NCBI RefSeq assembly: GCF_951230155.1
Contig: NZ_CATNVD010000007.1
Span: 62,001 to 126,000 of the forward strand
Source: Parablautia sp. Marseille-Q6255
GTDB taxonomy: Bacteria > Bacillota > Clostridia > Lachnospirales > Lachnospiraceae
Direction of reading: 5' to 3'
Length of the DNA stretch: 64,000 bases
This document shows, piece by piece, positions 43,533-52,505 of the stretch (position 1 is the first letter of the stretch; each line of letters opens with the position of its first letter). Under the pieces are notes generated by a model, which did no database searches, was not told where the DNA came from, and saw only the letters and a list, made by a program, of their open reading frames with translations. The translations under genes and the position numbers were made by a program.

Positions 43533-44480
43533 ATGAGTACAACAAAAATCAATCACTTAGGCGTCATCGAAATTCCTTATGGTGATCTAAACTGGGGACC
43601 CGATCCAAAACATATCAGAAAAGGTATTTATTCTGATATTCAGCACTGGAAAAAATATCGCGAATTAGATGACTACAAACTATGTGGAATATACAATAAA
43701 GCTACCGTACCTTACACGGTCGAAGAAATTGTTTATCAGCCTAAAGAAAATGAAGAAGTATATCTTACTTTAACAAGACAGGTTTCTGATGCTGTATATC
43801 AGCATTTATCCAATAAAGAAGCGCTACTTCTAACTGGTGGTTACTGCAAGGACGCAGTTGGCGTCTGTGGTGGAATTCAGCGTGCTATCGGTTCCGATAA
43901 ACGTGTCGGAATCATTTATCTTGATGCCCACAGCGATATGTCTACCCCAGCTGTTACGCACACTGGGATTTTAGGCGGCATGGATATGGCCGTAATTTTG
44001 GGTGTAGATATGGAAGAATGGAGAACTGCAGCCGGTCTTGCAATTCCTTATGATGACCGCTTGGTAATCCTGAGTGATTTCCGAGAAGCAGAAATCGACG
44101 ATGATGGTGCATTAGCGATTATAGAAAAACTGCACATTAATTGGCTCAAATCTGAAGAGTTCGAAAACGCAAATATCTGGCGAGAAAATGTAGAAAAATT
44201 GGCAAGCCAAGTAGATGCAATTTACCTTCACATTGATGCTGACATCTTAAATAACCGACACGTTCCCAATGCAGCTTGTGTTGCAGAAGGTGGACCTTCA
44301 ATTGACACAGTCATGCGAAATATCCGAATCGTAATGCAGACAGGAAAAGTTCTTGTCTATGGCACTTACGGCTTCTATTTCGATACTGATATCCCAGGGC
44401 AAGATTCTTTAACTCTGAGTGGCTTAAGAGTTGTTTCCTCTGGATTAGAAGAGTGGAAAGAATATCCGGAATTACTGTAA
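43533..44480 (+). CDS. Arginase/ureohydrolase-superfamily protein
   Basis: 315 residues of the arginase-agmatinase-formiminoglutamase fold. Motif 2 YLDAHSDMSTP and motif 3 YLHIDADILNN keep the Asp/His ligands of the Mn pair. Motif 1, normally GGDHS, reads TGGYCKDAVG and so lacks the first His ligand. A change at that position could alter the metal centre or leave a single metal. Known members hydrolyse guanidino or formimino groups. It is in an operon with the LacI gene, and opposite the creatinase-fold pair. AGGAGGAAAATT precedes the ATG. The plus-strand terminator is displaced by the intron just downstream. Confidence 0.85.
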   Translation: MSTTKINHLGVIEIPYGDLNWGPDPKHIRKGIYSDIQHWKKYRELDDYKLCGIYNKATVPYTVEEIVYQPKENEEVYLTLTRQVSDAVYQHLSNKEALLLTGGYCKDAVGVCGGIQRAIGSDKRVGIIYLDAHSDMSTPAVTHTGILGGMDMAVILGVDMEEWRTAAGLAIPYDDRLVILSDFREAEIDDDGALAIIEKLHINWLKSEEFENANIWRENVEKLASQVDAIYLHIDADILNNRHVPNAACVAEGGPSIDTVMRNIRIVMQTGKVLVYGTYGFYFDTDIPGQDSLTLSGLRVVSSGLEEWKEYPELL

Positions 44481-44482
44481 AA

Positions 44483-46392
44483 ATCGAGTAGGAGGCGGTG
44501 ATTAGCCGCCGTCCTCTCACACCACCGTGCGTACCGTTCGGTACACGGCGGTTTCAATAGTTGATGTGCAGAGACTGATAGGCTGTGGCTAAATCATAGA
44601 AGCCCCAGTTTATCAGTCTTTCTTTTGTTAATGCTCTTTTGACCACACCCGTGTTAGACATCCTCCAGTAGGATTTTCTGCTGTATGCTCCTTCGCATGC
44701 TGCCCACTCTGATAACCCCAGTCCTATCAGCTTTCTCCTCCTGGTCTTTGGCAGTTTCCACTGTTTCCAGATACACATCCGTATCCGGCGGTACAGCCAT
44801 CCGTTCACGCTTTCGATATTGTTCTTCATATCCGCTATCCCATAATAGTTTAGCCATCCTCTCATGTAGACTTTTACCTTTTCCATAGTTCGGACGACAC
44901 TTCCGCACTTGCTCCGGGAAGTGAGCCTGCGCAGTTCATCCTTGGCTTTCTCCCATGACTTTCCATGGACTCGGATATAGATTCCTTTTCCGTTCTTCCC
45001 AAAACAGAAGCCAAGGAACTTAAAATTTCGGATTGCGAATACACTGACTGTCCGGCTCTTTTCCCGGTTCACTCTCAGTTTCAACGTTTCCTCCAGATAT
45101 TTCGTGCTGGATTCCAGCAGTCGCTCTGCGGCCCGTTCGCTTTTCGCCAGCAGTACGATATCGTCTGCGTAGCGGATGCATGGCACACCCCGCCTGTGAA
45201 ACTCCCAGTCGAATTCATTCAGATACACGTTTGCTAAGAGTGGAGATAGATTTCCTCCTTGCGGGGAGCCTTCCTCCGTCTCTGTTACAACACCGTTTTC
45301 CATCACTCCGCTCTTCAGATATCGCTTTACCATCTGTACCACTCTTTCATCTTTTACCTGTTTCCTCAACTGGTTCAGCAGTATCGTATGGTTCAGCGTA
45401 TCAAAGTATCTCGACAGGTCGAGGACGACTGCCCTCGTATATCCCTGCTCGATGTACTCTTTTATCCTCCTGACAGCGTCTTTTGCCCCTCGACCCGGAC
45501 GATAGCCATAACTGTCCTTCGAGAACAGAGGTTCATAGATTGGCATCAGCTGCTGTGCCATGGCCTGTTGGATGATGCGGTCTATGACAGTAGGGATTCC
45601 TAGCTTTCTTGTCCCTCCATCCGGCTTCGGGATCTCCACTCTCCTGACTGGGGAAGGGCTATATTTCCCCTTCCTGATTCTTTCTACCAGTTCGTGATTA
45701 TTCTCCCTCAACCATGGTAACGCCGCTTCAATAGTCATCCCATCAACTCCTGGCGCTCCCTTGTTCGCCTTCACTCTTTTGTAAGCTCTGTTCAGGTTAT
45801 CCTTATTCAGTATCTTACTTAGGATATCTGGCTCTGCACTGTCCCTTTCCTTCCATATCCGGTTGAATGAGCGGTGCGCTCTCACATACCCTTTGCGTTC
45901 CGCGCTATCTCTTTGTGAGCAGCTTTCTCTGTTTTCTGTACCCATTCTGCCCATTCCTCCTTTCCCAGTCGTACGAAAGACTCCTATTGATTCAGCCCTT
46001 CGCTGAAAAAAAATCAACTACTATGGCCTCTGCTGACTTCTGTACGTTCAGCGTTACCTTCCGATAACGGTTACTCTTTTCAGAGCGTTCCGTACAGACC
46101 TCCCTGGGTACCACACGTTTCTTTCCCTCCATCCATCTGCCGCATTTACTGCACATGATTCCGTGTAGTTATCGGGCTTCATCTTGTCTTGCAGACTTAC
46201 CCTCATGTACAGCCTTATATGCGATTTCTGTCCGTCAGACCAGAGGTTTGCCCGTGGGTTAGTAAGTTTCCCACATCTGGCTTCCTTCAGATTCCATCTC
46301 ACGATGGACACCCTTGCCTTCGGCTATATCCTTCCCACTACCGGGCGAATTCGGGACTTGCACCCGTTAGAAACGTGCGCCGCCAGGCGCAC
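44483..46392 (-). mobile_element. Group II intron with maturase ORF
   Basis: The minus strand starts GTGCGCCTGG at 46392, the GTGYG 5' end of group II introns, followed by about 450 bases of structured domain I-IV. After the ORF comes domain V (ACCGCCGTGTACC, then CGAACGGTACGCACGGTGGT, about 44550-44516) and domain VI with a bulged A (GGCGGCTAATCACCGCC, about 44512-44496), ending CCTACTCGAT at 44483. About 1.9 kb, apparently complete. It lies antisense, three bases after the arginase-like stop codon. Confidence 0.85.
44554..45945 (-). CDS. ltrA: Group II intron reverse transcriptase/maturase
   Basis: About 463 residues. RT blocks: APGVDGMT (RT0/1), RRVEIPKPDGGTRKLGIPT (RT2), VVLDLSRYFDTL (RT3 with Asp), GSPQGGNLSPLLANVYL (RT4), and CIRYADDIVLL (RT5, catalytic YADD). 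The maturase X domain follows (FLGFCFGKNGKGI, GWLNYYGIADM) and a basic DNA-binding end. There is no HNH endonuclease, so integration would not use second-strand cutting. The ATG at 45945 is behind AGGAGG with ten bases between; an ATG nine bases upstream is too close. Confidence 0.94.
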   Translation of the reverse strand: MGTENRESCSQRDSAERKGYVRAHRSFNRIWKERDSAEPDILSKILNKDNLNRAYKRVKANKGAPGVDGMTIEAALPWLRENNHELVERIRKGKYSPSPVRRVEIPKPDGGTRKLGIPTVIDRIIQQAMAQQLMPIYEPLFSKDSYGYRPGRGAKDAVRRIKEYIEQGYTRAVVLDLSRYFDTLNHTILLNQLRKQVKDERVVQMVKRYLKSGVMENGVVTETEEGSPQGGNLSPLLANVYLNEFDWEFHRRGVPCIRYADDIVLLAKSERAAERLLESSTKYLEETLKLRVNREKSRTVSVFAIRNFKFLGFCFGKNGKGIYIRVHGKSWEKAKDELRRLTSRSKCGSVVRTMEKVKVYMRGWLNYYGIADMKNNIESVNGWLYRRIRMCIWKQWKLPKTRRRKLIGLGLSEWAACEGAYSRKSYWRMSNTGVVKRALTKERLINWGFYDLATAYQSLHINY

Positions 46393-46401
46393 AAGAAATC
46401 A

Positions 46402-46430
46402 GGAGGAGGTGAGGGAGCCCCCTCCTCTTT
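46402..46430 (+). terminator. Plus-strand terminator split from the arginase-like gene
   Basis: GGAGGAGG (46402-46409) and CCCTCCTC (46420-46427) with a ten-base loop, then TTTATATAA. Without the intron it would stand about 12 bases after the arginase-like stop at 44480, the expected terminator place. The intron has entered between. Confidence 0.6.
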
Positions 46431-46583
46431 ATATAAATCTACATCTGGGCAACAAACAAATATAAATATCCGAATGAACTAATATCACTCACTGTAACCT
46501 TTCCTACATTTTCGTTCATTCATCAATAAAAGTATCTGTTTTTCGTTCCAATAAAAATCGCCCTTTTCTATACCACAAAAATA

Positions 46584-46611
46584 ACGCAGACAATATCTCT
46601 ACCATCTGCGT
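46584..46611 (-). terminator. leuS terminator
   Basis: Minus-strand ACGCAGA (46611-46605) and TCTGCGT (46590-46584) with a 14-base loop, followed by TATTTTTGT. About 50 bases after the leuS stop. Confidence 0.75.
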
Positions 46612-46660
46612 CATTTCTCTAATAATAAGTACCTATTCTGCTGTGAGAGTTTCTCTCGAA

Positions 46661-49069
46661 TTATTTTTGAACGATATTTACGATCTTCTTCGGCACGTAA
46701 ATCTCTTTTACGATCGTACCGTTTAATTTATCACCAAGTGCTTCTTTCCCTTTTGCGATAGCATCCTCCTTGGAGATGTCGAGCGGGATCTGGATCACGG
46801 CCTTTGTCTTGCCGTTGATCTGTACCGGAATCTCGATAGTGTTCTCTACCGTCTTCGCCTCATCGTACTCCGGCCACGGCTGCTCATAGAGGAATCCCTC
46901 ATAACCGCAGGTACTCCACAGCTCTTCTGTGATATGCGGAGCCACCGGATTGAGCAGTGTCAGGAAGGTCGCATATTCTGCGCGTGTGATGCTGCCCTTT
47001 TTCACAAAATCATTAAGAAGCGCCATCAAAGCTGCAATCGCTGTATTATACTTGAGACTCTCAAAATCATTGCTTACCTTCTTGATCGTCTGGTGCATCT
47101 TCGTCTCAAGATCAGCGCTGTAGGAATCACCGTCTGTCAGAATATCCTGCAGTTTCCAGACACGCTCCAGGAAACGACGGCAGCCCTTTACGCCATTCTC
47201 TGACCAGGATGCGCTCAGATCGAACGCTCCAATAAACATCTCATAGGTGCGGAGCGTATCTGCACCATACTCACCGACAATATCATCCGGATTGACAACA
47301 TTGCCGCGGGACTTGGACATCTTCTCTCCGTTCTCGCCAAGGATCATGCCGTGGGAAGTACGCTTCTGGTACGGCTCCGGACACGGCACTACCTGATTGT
47401 CATAGAGGAACTTGTGCCAGAATCTGGAGTAGAGCAGATGAAGCGTCGTATGCTCCATACCTCCATTATACCAGTCTACCGGCAGCCAGTACTTCAGAGC
47501 CTCCGGACTTGCCAGCGCTTTCGTATTATGCGGATCCGTATACCGCAGGAAATACCACGAAGAACCTGCCCACTGCGGCATAGTATCTGTCTCACGCTTT
47601 GCCGGACCGCCACAGCATGGACACGTTGTATTCACCCAGTCTGTCATGGCAGCAAGCGGGGATTCTCCATTATCTGTCGGCATGTAGGTCTCAACATCCG
47701 GCAATTCCAGCGGAAGCTCGCTCTCCGGCAGCGCTACATAGCCGCATTTGTCGCAGTGTACGATCGGGATTGGTTCGCCCCAGTAACGCTGACGGGAGAA
47801 CACCCAGTCTCTGAGCTTGAAATTCGTCTTTCCGGTTCCAAGCTTCTTCTCTTCCAGCCATTCGATGATCGTTTTCTTTGCCTGTGCTACCTCAAGTCCG
47901 TCAAGGAAACCGGAATTGATCAGCTTGCCTGTTGCCACATCCGTAAATGCTTCTTTCTGCACATCTTCTCCGCCTGCCACAACCTCAATAATCGGCAGAT
48001 TAAATTTCTTTGCGAACTCCCAGTCACGCGTATCGTGCGCCGGTACTGCCATGATCGCGCCGGTTCCATAGCTCATCAGTACATAGTCCGACACCCAGAT
48101 CGGGATCTCTTTCCCATTGACCGGATTTACAGCGCGGATACCGTCGATCTCGACACCTGTCTTTTCTTTCGCAAGCTCAGAACGCTCAAAATCAGACTTT
48201 CTTGCAGCCTGCTCCTGATATGCGTGGATCGCATCCAGGTTTTTGATCTCGTCTTTGTATTTCTCAAGCATCGGATGCTCCGGAGACACTACCATATAGG
48301 TCGCTCCAAACAGCGTATCCGGTCTTGTCGTATAAACTGTCAGCTTATCCTCTTTGCCTGCAACTGCAAAGTCTACCTCTGCGCCCTGGCTCTTACCGAT
48401 CCAGTTTTTCTGCGAAACCTTCACGCGCTCAATATAATCGACGTCATTTAAGCCTTCCAGAAGTTTGTCCGCATACTCTGTGATCTTGAGCATCCACTGG
48501 CTCTTTACCTTGCGGACAACCGGAGAACCACACCGCTCGCAGACACCATTGACGACCTCCTCATTTGCCAGTCCCACCTTACAGGAAGTACACCAGTTGA
48601 TCGGCATCTCACTCTTATATGCCAGTCCGGCTTTAAAGAGTTTCAGGAAAATCCACTGCGTCCATTTATAATATTCCGGATCTGTGGTATTGACCTCTCT
48701 GTCCCAGTCAAAGGAATATCCAAGGGAACGAAGCTGATCTTTAAATCTCGCCACATTATTTGCTGTTACGATTTTCGGATGGATCTTATTCTTGATCGCG
48801 TAGTTCTCAGTCGGCAGTCCAAATGCATCCCAGCCCATCGGATAGAGCACGTTATAGCCCTGCATTCTTCTCTTTCTCGCTACGATATCGAGCGCAGTGT
48901 ACGGTCTTGGATGGCCGACATGAAGCCCCTGTCCTGACGGATATGGAAACTCCACCAGTGCATAGTATTTTGGCTTGCTGTAATCTTCTGATGCAGCAAA
49001 TGCCTTATGGTCATCCCAGATTTTCTGCCATTTTTTTTCAATCGCTTTGTGATTGTATGGTACAGACAT
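46661..49069 (-). CDS. leuS: Leucyl-tRNA synthetase
   Basis: Charges tRNA-Leu. 802 residues, bacterial length. The HIGH box is HVGHPRPYT near residue 51, the KMSKS loop [10 protein letters not shown] near 570, and the CP1 editing domain is present ([30 protein letters not shown]). A zinc-type Cys set is visible in WCTSCKVG and CERCGSP. The C-terminal anticodon and DALR-like domains end the protein. GAGGAGAAAAAA precedes the ATG. Single gene, controlled by the T-box in its leader. Confidence 0.98.
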   Translation of the reverse strand: MSVPYNHKAIEKKWQKIWDDHKAFAASEDYSKPKYYALVEFPYPSGQGLHVGHPRPYTALDIVARKRRMQGYNVLYPMGWDAFGLPTENYAIKNKIHPKIVTANNVARFKDQLRSLGYSFDWDREVNTTDPEYYKWTQWIFLKLFKAGLAYKSEMPINWCTSCKVGLANEEVVNGVCERCGSPVVRKVKSQWMLKITEYADKLLEGLNDVDYIERVKVSQKNWIGKSQGAEVDFAVAGKEDKLTVYTTRPDTLFGATYMVVSPEHPMLEKYKDEIKNLDAIHAYQEQAARKSDFERSELAKEKTGVEIDGIRAVNPVNGKEIPIWVSDYVLMSYGTGAIMAVPAHDTRDWEFAKKFNLPIIEVVAGGEDVQKEAFTDVATGKLINSGFLDGLEVAQAKKTIIEWLEEKKLGTGKTNFKLRDWVFSRQRYWGEPIPIVHCDKCGYVALPESELPLELPDVETYMPTDNGESPLAAMTDWVNTTCPCCGGPAKRETDTMPQWAGSSWYFLRYTDPHNTKALASPEALKYWLPVDWYNGGMEHTTLHLLYSRFWHKFLYDNQVVPCPEPYQKRTSHGMILGENGEKMSKSRGNVVNPDDIVGEYGADTLRTYEMFIGAFDLSASWSENGVKGCRRFLERVWKLQDILTDGDSYSADLETKMHQTIKKVSNDFESLKYNTAIAALMALLNDFVKKGSITRAEYATFLTLLNPVAPHITEELWSTCGYEGFLYEQPWPEYDEAKTVENTIEIPVQINGKTKAVIQIPLDISKEDAIAKGKEALGDKLNGTIVKEIYVPKKIVNIVQK

Positions 49070-49123
49070 TTTTTTCTCCTCCTGATTTCGTATTTCTTTA
49101 AGTGTGATTTAAGTGTTCATAAC

Positions 49124-49380
49124 ACAAAAAACCTTTCATCCCCAGTTTTCCAGAGACGAAAGGTTCAATTCCGTGGTACCACTCTAATTCATCTGATCCT
49201 TATCATCAGATGCACTCATAAAATCTGTAACGGGATCTCCCGTCCAAAGCTACTGTGGTTCACTTCGGAAACTCCAAGGCGAGTTCAGAAAACATCCATC
49301 TCTGCCTCACACCACCCGGCAGCTCTCTGTGCATATCTGCTTTCCTACTATTCCTTTTCTGCGTCTTTTGCATTTATACG
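49124..49380 (-). ncRNA. Leucine T-box leader of leuS
   Basis: The minus strand carries the T-box AGAGTGGTACCACGG (about 49185-49171) and behind it a terminator AACCTTTCGTC / GATGAAAGGTT with TTTTTT (49166-49124). In stem I the specifier loop reads GAACTCGCC, giving CTC (Leu) at 49283-49281. Uncharged tRNA-Leu should favour the antiterminator and allow leuS expression. Complete leader of about 250 bases. Confidence 0.9.
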
Positions 49381-49386
49381 AGTGTT

Positions 49387-49415
49387 ATTCTACTGACTTA
49401 TACCGCGTTTGTCAA
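49387..49415 (-). promoter_or_regulatory. leuS promoter
   Basis: Minus-strand -35 TTGACA (49415-49410), 17-base spacer, -10 TAGAAT (49392-49387), directly upstream of the T-box leader. The IS end lies 17 bases upstream of the -35. Confidence 0.8.
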
Positions 49416-49432
49416 GGACTTGTTGTCTGTTT

Positions 49433-50687
49433 CCAGGACAAACGCATGAATTGTTTTCCTTCCTCTTTCTCAAAATATCTTGTTTTTAAAAATTTAATAC
49501 CTGCTCCAAAAACTCCGCTGGGTTCATACTGATTACAAACCGTTTCTTTTTCATTGACAGATTAGAGCGGAAAATTTCTACCATTTTCAGTATACTTAAA
49601 CACCATTTCCTTACGATGTTTAAATTTTCTGCTGCCTGCTTATCCAGCGTTGTGTTGCCATCTTCCTTAAATGTTACATCCAGCTGCCAGTGCATACTTT
49701 CTACACTCCAGTGACCTCTCACTGCACGGCTGAACAGCTCTATATCTTCATTTAGGCTGCTGATATAATAACGGAACTCTTTTTTCTCCTCGCCATCTTT
49801 TTGAATCGTCTTTTCTTCCATTCCAATACTTTTAAGCCCTTTCCAGTCCTTCTTCTGAGACAGCCATCCAGTTTCTTTTGTCTGGTAATATTCCCGGATT
49901 TCTAACTGGCTGTGGGCTTTTTCAATTGTTTTTTTATAATTCCCCTTCTTACGCAGTTCTTCTTTTATCTTCATATCATTCAGGTACAGACTCACATCCT
50001 CATGCAGCGTCCTTTGGTTTTCCTTTAACGCCAATACATAGTCTCCCTGTTTCGAACGGATCTTTTCGGCTATGGCTGTCTGCGTTCCCATAGCATCAAT
50101 CGTCACAACCTGACCTTTGATCCGGATTTTCTCCAGTAATTCCGGTATCGCCGTAATCTCATTACTCTTGGTATTTACCACCTTCTGACCAAGACTGAAG
50201 CCATCTTCTTTACTCCAGGCGGTTATGATATGGTTCGCTTTTCCTTCTTTTCTTTTATTGGAACGCATTGTTTTTCCATCAATGCAGATCAGCTTACGCA
50301 ATGTTTCTCCTTCATTTTGATTCAGTAATTCCTGCCATTTACCATAAAGCTGCTGCAGGATTTCCGGTGACAGCATTCCAAACACACGGCAAAGTGTATC
50401 ATGAGACGGAATCCCGTTTTTCAATTCGATATATTTTTTCAAATATGCTTCATGATAATGGGCAAAATACTCCATTTCAACCCAGTCATCCACATTTGCA
50501 AGTGTAGCAAACAAAACAATCACGATTATGTCCTTCAGCTTGTGCCGTACTTTCCTCTGCTGTCGTTTATCTTCGATATAATCCATCCATTCCAGCAGCT
50601 CATCCATAGCAAAACCCCCTTTTTCTTTTTATCATACCAGAAAAAGGGAATTTGTTCACAATTTATTTACTCATGCGTTTGTCCTGG
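49433..50687 (-). mobile_element. ISAs1-family insertion sequence
   Basis: 1255 bases with perfect 17-base terminal inverted repeats CCAGGACAAACGCATGA (49433-49449 and 50671-50687 reversed). TCTGTTT stands on both outer sides (49426-49432 and 50688-50694), a seven-base target duplication, which points to a recent insertion. It carries one intact transposase gene. Confidence 0.92.
49486..50607 (-). CDS. ISAs1-family transposase
   Basis: 373 residues, DDE transposase (H-repeat-associated type). First Asp in LICIDGKTMRSN, second in VVTIDAMGTQ, Glu in HWSVESMHWQLDV, with the N-terminal DUF/HTH part VRHKLKDIIVIVLFATLANV. The frame is intact. Start at 50607 has GGGG-rich sequence upstream (AAAGGGGGTTTTGCT). 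A 64-base copy of its DNA, with several changes, remains at 52422-52485. Confidence 0.94.
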   Translation of the reverse strand: MDELLEWMDYIEDKRQQRKVRHKLKDIIVIVLFATLANVDDWVEMEYFAHYHEAYLKKYIELKNGIPSHDTLCRVFGMLSPEILQQLYGKWQELLNQNEGETLRKLICIDGKTMRSNKRKEGKANHIITAWSKEDGFSLGQKVVNTKSNEITAIPELLEKIRIKGQVVTIDAMGTQTAIAEKIRSKQGDYVLALKENQRTLHEDVSLYLNDMKIKEELRKKGNYKKTIEKAHSQLEIREYYQTKETGWLSQKKDWKGLKSIGMEEKTIQKDGEEKKEFRYYISSLNEDIELFSRAVRGHWSVESMHWQLDVTFKEDGNTTLDKQAAENLNIVRKWCLSILKMVEIFRSNLSMKKKRFVISMNPAEFLEQVLNF

Positions 50688-50713
50688 TCTGTTTCTGAGC
50701 TGTTCTGAGCTGT

Positions 50714-52336
50714 TTAAGCTTCTGTTTTTTCATTCTTTAATTCCTCTACTTTACAGTGATGCTTCTTTTTATCTTTGTCATAGCTGATCCCGACCAGCAA
50801 GATCCTGCCAGTTTGAGGCAGCTTTCCAGCAAAACGAATCGCATAATTCTTTTCGCGAATCTGCGCGATCGCCGCCTCCGGTGAGTGATCTATTTTCAGT
50901 TCCAGAATGATCCCGTCCTTTACCGATGACGTTTCCGGATAAAAGATAAAATCTACAAATCCTTTTCCTGCCTTTTCTTCCCGCTCTACACGGTAATAAT
51001 CCCTTGCAGATAAATAGGCCAGATTGACCACTGCGCTTAATTCTGTTTCGTGATTATACGAAAGGATCGGCGTTTCCATATCGTGGGTCTGTTCCAAAAT
51101 ACGTTCCATCGTCTCCGTATCTCCCAGAAGAGTGGCCTGAAGCATCCTTTCTGATTCCTTTGCCAGCCGGTACACGTATCCAAAGGAGGTTTCCCTTTTC
51201 AGCATATCTGCAAACTGATCCATCAATTCTCTGTTTGGAATAGAGATCATCCCGTTTTCATAGCTTAAAAAGCCATAGACCACCATTGCCGATAAGATCT
51301 GTTCTTTTGTCTTTAGCTCCTGCGCCGTCGCTGCATACTCCCATATCCTTACAGGAACTGCGTTTCCGGATACCATCAGGGCAAGATCGTCCCGCACGGC
51401 GTCTACATTATTTTGAATATAATAAAAAATTTCATCGTAAGGTCCGGAGCTGGTCCAGTAATTACCCAGATTATTATTCGATAAAGCGAGTACTACAGAT
51501 CGTGGATTATAAAGCCGCTCTCCAGCTTTCGTGTGGTATCCATCATACCATTTTTTCAGGTCTTCCCGCGTCACCTGCTCCGACTGCCATTTCTGTTCCT
51601 GATAGCGTTCAAACAGCAAATCCACTTCCTGCTCTGTAAATCCAAAATACTCAGAAAACCGTTCCTCGGAAGCCATCGTATATTCACTGAACATATTCAG
51701 CTCCGATCCGCTGCTGTACTTCGCAATCGGAAGAATCCCCGTCATATAGGCGAGCCGCACATACGGTCTGTCTTTTAAGAGGTTCCGCAAAAACAAAAGA
51801 TACTCTTTTCTGTCCTGTTCCGTAATAAAATTCTGGTGAAAAATAAAATCCCATTCATCAAAAACAAAGATAAATCTTGTCCCTTCCTGCGCATGCAGCT
51901 CTAAAAGCACATCCGCCACACTGTCCGTTTCCTCAATGTCAGCTTGCTGGTATTCTTTTCTTATATCCCGTACCAGCCGTCTTTCCATGCGTCCGATGTA
52001 TTCACGATAAGAACTGCAGGCTCCGTCCAGTTCGTGAAAAGAAATATGGATCACAGGAAACTGATTCCGGTATTCGTCATATCCACTCACTGCTGCAATC
52101 TGCAGCGTATCAAAAATATCCCCAGAATCACAGCCCTCCGAAAAAAAGGCTGCAATCATATTTGCCGCTACAGTTTTTCCAAACCGCCGCGGTCTGGTAA
52201 TACAGACATGATTATTTCCAGTCCGCACCAGAGGAAATAATTCTTCCAGCATTCTGGTTTTATCTACAAAATATGGTTTTTCTGTCTCGCTTTTATATAA
52301 CGTATACGCTGTTTTGCTGTTTACATAAATCCCCAT
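50714..52336 (-). CDS. AAA-ATPase-like / PD-(D/E)XK nuclease-like protein
   Basis: 540 residues. The N-terminal AAA-ATPase-like domain (PF09820 type, about 1-290) shows FVDKTRMLEELFPLV, the P-loop-like ITRPRRFGKTVAANMIAAFF, and FVFDEWDFIF. The C-terminal PDDEXK_9 domain (about 400-540) shows KGFVDFIFYP and ILELKIDHSPEAAIAQI, the D and ExK positions of the nuclease core. Such genes are frequent and multicopy in Clostridia and Bacteroidetes; their role is unknown, with defence or mobile-element links suspected. Its upstream gap holds an ISAs1 scrap. Confidence 0.88.
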   Translation of the reverse strand: MGIYVNSKTAYTLYKSETEKPYFVDKTRMLEELFPLVRTGNNHVCITRPRRFGKTVAANMIAAFFSEGCDSGDIFDTLQIAAVSGYDEYRNQFPVIHISFHELDGACSSYREYIGRMERRLVRDIRKEYQQADIEETDSVADVLLELHAQEGTRFIFVFDEWDFIFHQNFITEQDRKEYLLFLRNLLKDRPYVRLAYMTGILPIAKYSSGSELNMFSEYTMASEERFSEYFGFTEQEVDLLFERYQEQKWQSEQVTREDLKKWYDGYHTKAGERLYNPRSVVLALSNNNLGNYWTSSGPYDEIFYYIQNNVDAVRDDLALMVSGNAVPVRIWEYAATAQELKTKEQILSAMVVYGFLSYENGMISIPNRELMDQFADMLKRETSFGYVYRLAKESERMLQATLLGDTETMERILEQTHDMETPILSYNHETELSAVVNLAYLSARDYYRVEREEKAGKGFVDFIFYPETSSVKDGIILELKIDHSPEAAIAQIREKNYAIRFAGKLPQTGRILLVGISYDKDKKKHHCKVEELKNEKTEA

Positions 52337-52421
52337 ACGCGCTCTCTTCCCCTCTATGTCTGCATTCCGAAAAGCTGCCTGCTTCTTTTTATTTTATCAT
52401 GAATAAAAAGGTTAAGCAAGA

Positions 52422-52485
52422 TTTCTACACTCCAGTGCCCTCTCACTGCACGACTAAATAACTCTATATCTTCATTCAAACTTCT
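52422..52485 (-). pseudogene. 64-base remnant of an ISAs1 transposase gene
   Basis: Minus strand encodes SLNEDIELFSRAVRGHWSVE, identical in protein to residues of the intact transposase at 49486-50607, but the DNA differs at about ten places. It therefore descends from an older, related element and not from the present copy. Nothing else of that element remains. Confidence 0.8.
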
Positions 52486-52505
52486 ATTGTCCATTCTGCA
52501 TTATT

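Noticed and set aside
46466-46529. GAATGAAC/GTTCATTC inverted repeat
   Set aside because: Eight pairs with a long loop in AT-rich DNA; may be chance.
47351-48451. 366-codon open frame on the plus strand
   Set aside because: Lies wholly inside leuS on the other strand; no recognisable motifs.
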